Source: CAWBJP01 sp044867425 (GTDB lineage Bacteria > Actinomycetota > Acidimicrobiia > IMCC26256 > BP-133). Taken from it: a DNA stretch of 64,000 nucleotides. The stretch covers positions 15,287 to 79,286 of the forward strand of contig JBIOUX010000029.1 in NCBI GenBank assembly GCA_044867425.1, read 5' to 3'. Shown here piece after piece: positions 58,979 to 64,000 of this stretch; position 1 is the first letter of the stretch; every line of letters begins with the position of its first letter. Both the position numbers and the translations under genes were made by a program. The notes beneath the pieces were generated by a model. It was not told where the DNA came from, did no database searches, and saw nothing but the letters and a program-made list of their open reading frames with translations.

Positions 58979-60637
58979 ATGACCGCTGGCCGCCAGGTAC
59001 TGCTCGAGGTCCTCGACAGCGAAGGGGTGCGCCACTGCTTCGGCAACCCGGGCACCACCGAGCTGCCGTTCATCGACGAGCTCGCCGTCCACCCGGAGCT
59101 GCGCTACATCCTCGCCCTTCAGGAGAACGTGGCCGTCGGGATGGCCGACGGCTATGCCCAGGCCAGCGGACGGCCGAGCTTCGTCAACCTGCACACGTCG
59201 GCCGGGCTGGGCGGGGGTGTCGGGAACCTCACCAACGCGCTGGCCAACCGGACGCCCATGGTGGTGACCGCCGGCCAGCAGGACCGCCGCCACCTCCTGG
59301 CCGAGCCGATCCTGGCCGGCGACCTGGTGGGACTGGCTTCGGCCTGCACCAAGTGGCAGCACGAGGTGCGCCACCTGGGCGAGCTGGGGACGGTGCTGCG
59401 GCGAGCTTTCCTCGACGCCGCTAGTCCCCCCGCCGGCCCGGTGTTCGTCTCCATCCCCATGGACGTGCTCGACGAGAGCGATGACGTTTTGGTGCCACCC
59501 CGCTCCCGGGTGGAACGGGCGGCGGTGGCCGGCGGCCTCGAGGACCTGGCCGGCCTGCTGGCCGAGGCCGCCCCCGACCGGCTGGCCCTGGTGGTGGGCG
59601 ACGAGGTGGCCGCCGCCGGCGCCCTCACCGAGGTGGTGGCCCTGGCCGAGGCAACGGGCGCCCGGGTCTTCGGCGCTCCCCTCTACTCCAATCTGGACTT
59701 CCCCACCACACACCCGCTGTGGAACGGGATGCTGGGCGGGCTCGGCATGTCGGCGGTCTCCGTGGCCGGGAGCCTGTCGGGGTTCTCCCGGGTGTTCGTC
59801 ATCGGCGCCAAGGCGTTCCTCGTCTACCCGTGGAGCCCGGCATCGCCGCTGCCGCCGTCGGTCGAGCTCCTCCACCTCGACGCCGACGCCGCCCAGGTGG
59901 CCCGCGACCTCCCCACCCGCTTCGGCACGGTGGGCGACGTGAAGGCGAGCCTGGCCGCCCTCGTCCCGCTCGTGACCGCCCGGGTGGACGCCGGCCGGGT
60001 GGGGACCGCGCTCCAGGCCGCCCGCCAGGAGCAGGCCGGCGCCGCCGCGCGCTTCGCGGCCATGGCGGCCGGCTACGGCGCCGACGTGCCCATCCACCCC
60101 ATGGCCGCCACCGCCGCCCTCCTGGCTGGGCTGCCCGACAACGGCGTGGTGGTCGACGAGGCCATCACCACCGGCTTCTACGTTCGGATGCTCCTGCGGG
60201 CGGAGGCCCCCGGCTCCTACTACTTCTGCCGGGGCGGTGGCCTCGGCTGGGGAGTCCCGGCCGCCCTCGGGGTGAAGCTCGCCCAGCCGGACCGCCCGGT
60301 CCTGTGCATCGCCGGCGACGGCTCGGCCATGTACACCATCCAGGCCCTGTGGACGGCGGCCCACGCCGGCATCCCCGTGGTGGTGGCGGTGGTGAACAAC
60401 CGGCAGTACGCCATTCTCAAGTTGAACCTGGCCAGCTCCGGCGGACGGTCGGCGGCCCAGGACACCTTCGTGGGCATGGATCTCGACACACCCCCCATCG
60501 ACTACGTAGGCCTGGCCGGGTCCATGGGGGTCGAAGCCCACCTGGTGGAAAAGCCGGACGAGGTGACCGAGGCCACACGCGCCGCCCTTTCCGCCGAGCG
60601 GCCCGTGCTCCTGGAGCTGCCGATCTCCCCGCCGTGA
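58979..60637 (+). CDS. mdlC: Thiamine-diphosphate enzyme, benzoylformate-decarboxylase-like
   Basis: A 552-aa ThDP enzyme. FGNPGTTELPFIDEL carries the catalytic Glu, NLHTSAGLGGGVGNL holds the His, and IAGDGSAMYTIQALWTAA with VVNNRQYAILK is the ThDP/Mg2+ motif. Overall it is closest to benzoylformate decarboxylases, which turn 2-oxo acids such as phenylglyoxylate into aldehydes. No mandelate-pathway neighbour is present, so the substrate is uncertain. Confidence 0.82.
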   Translation: MTAGRQVLLEVLDSEGVRHCFGNPGTTELPFIDELAVHPELRYILALQENVAVGMADGYAQASGRPSFVNLHTSAGLGGGVGNLTNALANRTPMVVTAGQQDRRHLLAEPILAGDLVGLASACTKWQHEVRHLGELGTVLRRAFLDAASPPAGPVFVSIPMDVLDESDDVLVPPRSRVERAAVAGGLEDLAGLLAEAAPDRLALVVGDEVAAAGALTEVVALAEATGARVFGAPLYSNLDFPTTHPLWNGMLGGLGMSAVSVAGSLSGFSRVFVIGAKAFLVYPWSPASPLPPSVELLHLDADAAQVARDLPTRFGTVGDVKASLAALVPLVTARVDAGRVGTALQAARQEQAGAAARFAAMAAGYGADVPIHPMAATAALLAGLPDNGVVVDEAITTGFYVRMLLRAEAPGSYYFCRGGGLGWGVPAALGVKLAQPDRPVLCIAGDGSAMYTIQALWTAAHAGIPVVVAVVNNRQYAILKLNLASSGGRSAAQDTFVGMDLDTPPIDYVGLAGSMGVEAHLVEKPDEVTEATRAALSAERPVLLELPISPP

Positions 60638-60649
60638 GCGTGCGGACTC

Positions 60650-61399
60650 CTAGGCGAGCGCGGCAGCCAGGCGCTCGACGGCACCCGGCGTGCGGATGCC
60701 CCACCAGAACAGGTCGTGGCCGTCGACCAGCAGCACCCGGGCGCCGGGCAGGGCGCCGGTCACCTCGGGCAGGTGGCGCTCCTTGAACTCGTAGGGCTCC
60801 GAGGGCAGCAGGACCACCTCGGGCCGAAGGGCGGCGGCCTCCTCCAGGGTGACCTCGGGATAGCGTGTGGCGGCGCCGGCGAAGACGTTGTCCCAGCCGA
60901 GCAGCTCGAGCAGGGACGAGCCGAAGGTGTCGCCGGCGAGGGACATCCACGGCCGGCGCCAGACGGGGACGAACACCGGCCGGCTCACGGCCGGACGGCG
61001 GCCCCGCTGTTCGGCCAGCCACTCCTCCCATTCCGGGAAGGGGTCGGGGACGGCGGCGCCCACCGCCTCCCCCAGGCGGCACACGGCCGGGCCCACGTCG
61101 CCCACCGACCGGGGGGACATGTCGTGGAGGGCGACCCCGAGTTCCCGTAACCGGTCGACGTCCTCGATGCGGTTCTCCTCGTCGTTGACCACCACCAGGT
61201 CGGGGGCCAGGGCGGCGATGGCGTCCACGTCGGGGTTCTTGGTGCCTCCCATCTGGTCGAGGGACGGCTGCTCGCAGAAGCGGGTGCAGGCCACCGGCCG
61301 CACCCCGAGCGCCAGCAGCGTCTCGGTCACCGAGGGCACCAGGGAGACGACCCGGGGGGCAGGCCGGGGTCCGGGGTGTCCCCGAAATGAACGGGTCAC
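60650..61399 (-). CDS. Cobalamin/Fe-siderophore-binding-fold protein without signal peptide
   Basis: A 249-aa protein from GTG 61399, overlapping the upstream PH/SHOCT gene stop as GTGA. The periplasmic-binding helical-backbone fold is seen in VVSLVPSVTETLLALGVRPV, GTKNPDVDAIAALAPDLVVV and EVVLLPSEPYEFKE, similar to BtuF. No signal peptide or lipobox is present, so it may act in the cytoplasm, as some actinobacterial relatives do. The ligand is unknown. Confidence 0.8.
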   Translation of the reverse strand: MTRSFRGHPGPRPAPRVVSLVPSVTETLLALGVRPVACTRFCEQPSLDQMGGTKNPDVDAIAALAPDLVVVNDEENRIEDVDRLRELGVALHDMSPRSVGDVGPAVCRLGEAVGAAVPDPFPEWEEWLAEQRGRRPAVSRPVFVPVWRRPWMSLAGDTFGSSLLELLGWDNVFAGAATRYPEVTLEEAAALRPEVVLLPSEPYEFKERHLPEVTGALPGARVLLVDGHDLFWWGIRTPGAVERLAAALA

Positions 61400-62031
61400 A
61401 TCCGTTTGAGCAGCTCGGCCTTCTTGGCCTCGAACTGGGCGTCGGAGATGGCCCCCCGGTCGCGCAGGTCGGCCAGGGCGCCGATCTGCTCGATCACCGA
61501 CGGGGTTGCCGGGGCGGCGGGCGTCGGGCGGGCGCCGGCGGACATGGCCCGGGCGGCGTTGCCCTCCATCTGGCGGTAGATCTCCTGCTGCACGTGGTCG
61601 GGGTGGGGAATGTCGGAAAAGGTCTGCTGGCCCCGCTCCCCCGCCGATTCGATGAGCAGGTCGCCCGCTCCGATGATCCGCTCGAAGAACGTCTGGTTGG
61701 AGGTGATGTCGTTGACCCGCTCCAGGGGGATGTCCCGGCCGTGCTTGGCCAGCACCCCGGTGCGGAACACGATCCGGTCGGAGGTGACCACGAAGTGGGT
61801 AGTGGACCAGCTGGCCAGCCGGGCTCCGAGCCACGCCAGCCAGGCCACGACCAGCACCAGGTAGGCCCAGGCCGCCAGTTGGCCGACGTCCCCGTCGAGC
61901 TGAAGCACGCCGAAGCCGATGGCCACCACCGGGACGCCGGCGGCGGCCGGACCGATGAAGAACCACCAGTGAGGCCGCAGGTCGACGTGGACGCTCTCAC
62001 CCTCGAGCAGCAGCCGGGTGGGGAAGGGCAT
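61396..62031 (-). CDS. Membrane protein with bacterial PH domain and C-terminal SHOCT motif
   Basis: A 211-aa protein from ATG 62031. Two N-terminal membrane helices flank a short loop (HWWFFIGPAAAGVPVVAIGF, AAWAYLVLVVAWLAWLG). A bPH2 domain follows (THFVVTSDRIVFRTGVLAKH, DIPLERVNDITSNQTFFER). The last 30 residues (IGALADLRDRGAISDAQFEA) are a SHOCT motif. The role is unknown. Confidence 0.85.
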   Translation of the reverse strand: MPFPTRLLLEGESVHVDLRPHWWFFIGPAAAGVPVVAIGFGVLQLDGDVGQLAAWAYLVLVVAWLAWLGARLASWSTTHFVVTSDRIVFRTGVLAKHGRDIPLERVNDITSNQTFFERIIGAGDLLIESAGERGQQTFSDIPHPDHVQQEIYRQMEGNAARAMSAGARPTPAAPATPSVIEQIGALADLRDRGAISDAQFEAKKAELLKRM

Positions 62032-62077
62032 GCGAAAAGCGTAGCGACGCGACGGGGCCGGAGCCGGGGACCGCCGC

Positions 62078-62581
62078 CTACTTGTACCGCTTGCGGCGGA
62101 AGACGTCGGTGGCCAGCGAGCCCACCCGGTCGAGGAACAGCAGCCCGTCGAGGTGGTCCAGCTCATGCTGCAGGGCGCGGGCTTCGAAGGCATTGGCCTC
62201 GATCACCCGGCTCTGCCCGTCGGGGGTGAGCCCCCGTACCACCACTTCGGTGGCCCGAGCCACGTCGCCCGTCAGGTCGGGGACGGACAGGCATCCCTCC
62301 CGGGCCAGCTCCAGGTGGCGGGCCAGCAGCAGGACGGGGTTGAAGAGCACGAAGGCGCCGTGGCAGGAGTCGGCCTTGCGGTGGCCGGTCACGTCGACGC
62401 AAAAGGCCCGCACCGACACCCCGATCTGGGGCGCGGCCACGCCCACGCAGCTCGGGGAGGCGGCCATGATGTCGAGCAGGTCGGCGGCCAGGGCGAGCTC
62501 GTCGGGCCCGATGTCCTTCACCGGGTCGGCCACCCGTTTGAGGACGGAGTGGGGGATGCGGACAACCGGACGGACAGGCAC
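62078..62581 (-). CDS. def: Peptide deformylase
   Basis: A 167-aa metalloenzyme from GTG 62581. All three motifs are intact: GVAAPQIG, EGCLSVPD (Cys97) and QHELDHLDG (His139, Glu140, His143). It removes the formyl group from nascent proteins. It follows the ACT-domain gene after 10 nt on the same strand. Confidence 0.95.
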   Translation of the reverse strand: MPVRPVVRIPHSVLKRVADPVKDIGPDELALAADLLDIMAASPSCVGVAAPQIGVSVRAFCVDVTGHRKADSCHGAFVLFNPVLLLARHLELAREGCLSVPDLTGDVARATEVVVRGLTPDGQSRVIEANAFEARALQHELDHLDGLLFLDRVGSLATDVFRRKRYK

Positions 62582-62591
62582 GACCGTCCGC

Positions 62592-63131
62592 TCAGAGCAC
62601 GTCGGCGTCGGCGGGGTGCAGGCTGGCGTCGACGCCCACCTCGACGGCGGTGGCCTGCAGGGCGGCGTCGAGCTCGGCCGGGTCCAGCCTGCGGGGCAGG
62701 GTGACTTCGAGCAGCATGGCGTAGACGGGCTCGTCCTCGCCGCCGATCACCCGGGTGTTGACGTCGGTGATGTTCACGCTGTGGTCGGCCAGGACAGTGG
62801 CGATCCGGTGCATGATCCCCGGATGGTCGGAGCCGTAGACGGAGACGATGTAGGGGTCCCCCTCGACCACGATCGACGCGCTCTCGCCGGCTGGGCGCAC
62901 GGCCAGGGTGAGGTCGGCACAGCTGTCGGACTTGGCCAGCTCCGCCTCCAGGGACTCGGCCGCCAGGTCGTCGGACGCCTCCACCAGCATCATCATGGCG
63001 AAGTGCCCGGACAGCACCGTCATGGAGCAGTCCTTGAGGTTGCAGCCCAGCTGGAAGAGGACGCCCGTCACTGAAGCCACGATGCCGGGACGGTCGGCGC
63101 CCAGAGCCCACACCGCGAATTCGCTGGTCAC
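62592..63131 (-). CDS. Two-ACT-domain protein (GcvR-like)
   Basis: A 179-aa protein from GTG 63131 comprising two ACT domains (EFAVWALGADRPGIVASVTG; IVSVYGSDHPGIMHRIATVL), typical of amino-acid-sensing proteins such as the glycine cleavage repressor GcvR. Proteins of this kind regulate by binding partners rather than DNA. It is next to def, and its partner is unknown; a link with the gcv genes of this window is possible but unproven. Confidence 0.8.
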   Translation of the reverse strand: MTSEFAVWALGADRPGIVASVTGVLFQLGCNLKDCSMTVLSGHFAMMMLVEASDDLAAESLEAELAKSDSCADLTLAVRPAGESASIVVEGDPYIVSVYGSDHPGIMHRIATVLADHSVNITDVNTRVIGGEDEPVYAMLLEVTLPRRLDPAELDAALQATAVEVGVDASLHPADADVL

Positions 63132-63157
63132 GGGCGGGCAGCCTAACGTTTTCGGCC

Positions 63158-63520
63158 ATGCGGACGACGGCCACGGCGGCACTCGCCCTCATCCTGGCGC
63201 TGGCTCCCATGCCGGTCCGGGCCGCCGGCCCCGAGGTCGTCCTCCAGGGCCTGCGCTTCGTCCCCGCCAACATCACCGTCACGGTCGGCGACACGGTCAC
63301 CTGGGTCCACAAGGACAGCGGGCTCTACCACCACGTCGGAGCCGACGACCGCTCCTGGGACTCCAGTCCCACCTGCGGGTTGCCCCGGGGGGTGTGCATG
63401 CGGGGCGGCGACACCTACCAGCACGTCTTCCTCTCGCCCGGCACTTACGGCTACCACTGCCGTCTCCACGGCCATCCCGGCCGGGGGATGGCGGGCACCG
63501 TGCGGGTGCTCGCCCAATAG
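63158..63520 (+). CDS. Secreted cupredoxin (plastocyanin-like)
   Basis: A 120-aa protein with a signal peptide (MRTTATAALALILALAPMPV) and a single copper-binding domain. The ligands are His in GLYHHVGADD and the Cys-His-Met cluster in GYHCRLHGHPGRGM. It is likely an electron carrier or copper-binding protein outside the membrane. It is divergent from the ACT gene (26 nt between starts). Confidence 0.9.
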   Translation: MRTTATAALALILALAPMPVRAAGPEVVLQGLRFVPANITVTVGDTVTWVHKDSGLYHHVGADDRSWDSSPTCGLPRGVCMRGGDTYQHVFLSPGTYGYHCRLHGHPGRGMAGTVRVLAQ

Positions 63521-63527
63521 GGGCGGC

Positions 63528-64000
63528 ATGCACTTCCGCCTGGAGCAGACCTTCGCCGCCCCCATCGACGCTGTCGCCCTGGCCTTCACCGAACCGGAGC
63601 TCTACACCGCCCTCGGGGCCCTGCCCAAGCTCGGCCAACCGCAGGTCCTGGGCCGGAGCGAGGACGGCGACGTGGTCAGCCTCCAGGTGCGCTACCGGTT
63701 CACCGGCGACCTCTCCGCTGCCGCCCGCAGGATGATCGACCCCGCCCGGCTGTCGTGGGTCGAGCACTCCAACCACGACCTGGCCCGCCACCAGGTCGAC
63801 TTCACCATGGTGCCCGACAACTACGGCAACCTGCTGTCCGCCTCCGGCCGGTACTCGTTCGAGCCCGACGGCCCGGGCGCCACCCGGCGGGTGGCGGAGG
63901 GCGACGTGGCCGTGCGGGTGCCGCTGGTGGGCAAGGCGGTCGAGAACGCCATCGTCTCGGGGATCAAGGAGCACCTGGCCGAAGAGGTCCCGGTGGTCGA
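63528..64000 (+). CDS. DUF2505 domain protein, N-terminal part (runs off window)
   Basis: The frame starts at ATG 63528, 7 nt after the cupredoxin stop, and is open to the window end. It begins MHFRLEQTFAAPIDAVALAF and contains LGRSEDGDVVSLQVRYRFTG and ARLSWVEHSNHDLARHQV, matching DUF2505, a SRPBCC-like (START/Bet v1) fold. It likely binds a small hydrophobic ligand. The function is unknown. Confidence 0.85.
   Translation, partial: MHFRLEQTFAAPIDAVALAFTEPELYTALGALPKLGQPQVLGRSEDGDVVSLQVRYRFTGDLSAAARRMIDPARLSWVEHSNHDLARHQVDFTMVPDNYGNLLSASGRYSFEPDGPGATRRVAEGDVAVRVPLVGKAVENAIVSGIKEHLAEEVPVV

Noticed and set aside
1..64000. tRNA, rRNA or CRISPR features
   Set aside because: No cloverleaf with a T-loop GTTCGA-type segment, no rRNA-like sequence and no regularly spaced direct repeats were noticed.

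Overview
The window is about 64 kb of very GC-rich, tightly packed DNA from an actinobacterium, probably an Acidimicrobiia-like lineage (the class is an inference). Support comes from gene sets typical of Actinomycetota. One is the gcvH, FHA/GarA-like, FtsR-type MerR, bifunctional nuclease, MerR cluster. Others are the DUF881-Sbp-DUF881 block, a MhuD-type heme-degrading enzyme, a split glycine decarboxylase, many GTG and TTG starts, and four-base GTGA/ATGA/TTGA gene overlaps. I saw no tRNA, rRNA, CRISPR array, intact transposase or phage module.

Layout. 1-7630 is ordinary chromosome: the end of lnt, small enzymes, Maf, an RNA methyltransferase, a 2-hydroxyacid dehydrogenase divergent from an Lrp regulator, and glutamate dehydrogenase. 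7631-11970 is a looser, accessory-looking stretch. It holds two tiny membrane proteins, a trypsin-fold protease with a secreted stand-alone prodomain-like partner, a frameshifted RES-domain toxin remnant, a 13-bp inverted repeat and AT-richer DNA. 11974-21731 carries a VOC protein, a glutamine-synthetase-like / amidohydrolase / gamma-glutamyl hydrolase operon, Ogt, and gcvT-gcvPA-gcvPB. 21765-30842 is the conserved actinobacterial core cluster, ending in DUF881/Sbp, a mannose-1-phosphate guanylyltransferase-phosphomannomutase fusion and a CDP-alcohol phosphotransferase.

31158-41386 is the most unusual region. A large ATPase-LuxR regulator with an altered Walker A motif sits among four small minus-strand genes. 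Each of these genes is preceded by one copy of the palindromic motif GTCATGAGTG-N7-ACTCA. Next, a four-gene minus-strand operon encodes a sugar-type ABC system: binding lipoprotein, permease, an ATPase fused to two GAF-like domains and a complete histidine kinase, then an OmpR-type response regulator. Transport and two-component signalling therefore share one polypeptide, which is the best candidate here for an undescribed system.

41447-46142 is a tyrosine/homogentisate catabolic locus: hpd, a putative heme-oxygenase-like diiron protein, an Lrp regulator, hmgA and a fumarylacetoacetase-like gene. 46503-64000 is mixed housekeeping: an acidic repeat-rich secreted protein, an ArsR gene with an in-frame amber codon, rpe, a membrane-anchored pseudo-metalloprotease, ATP-type pckA, a K+ channel, a beta-propeller phytase, ddl, a mhuD-like gene, CDF and Nramp-like metal transporters, a benzoylformate-decarboxylase-like enzyme, def, an ACT protein, a cupredoxin and a truncated DUF2505 gene.
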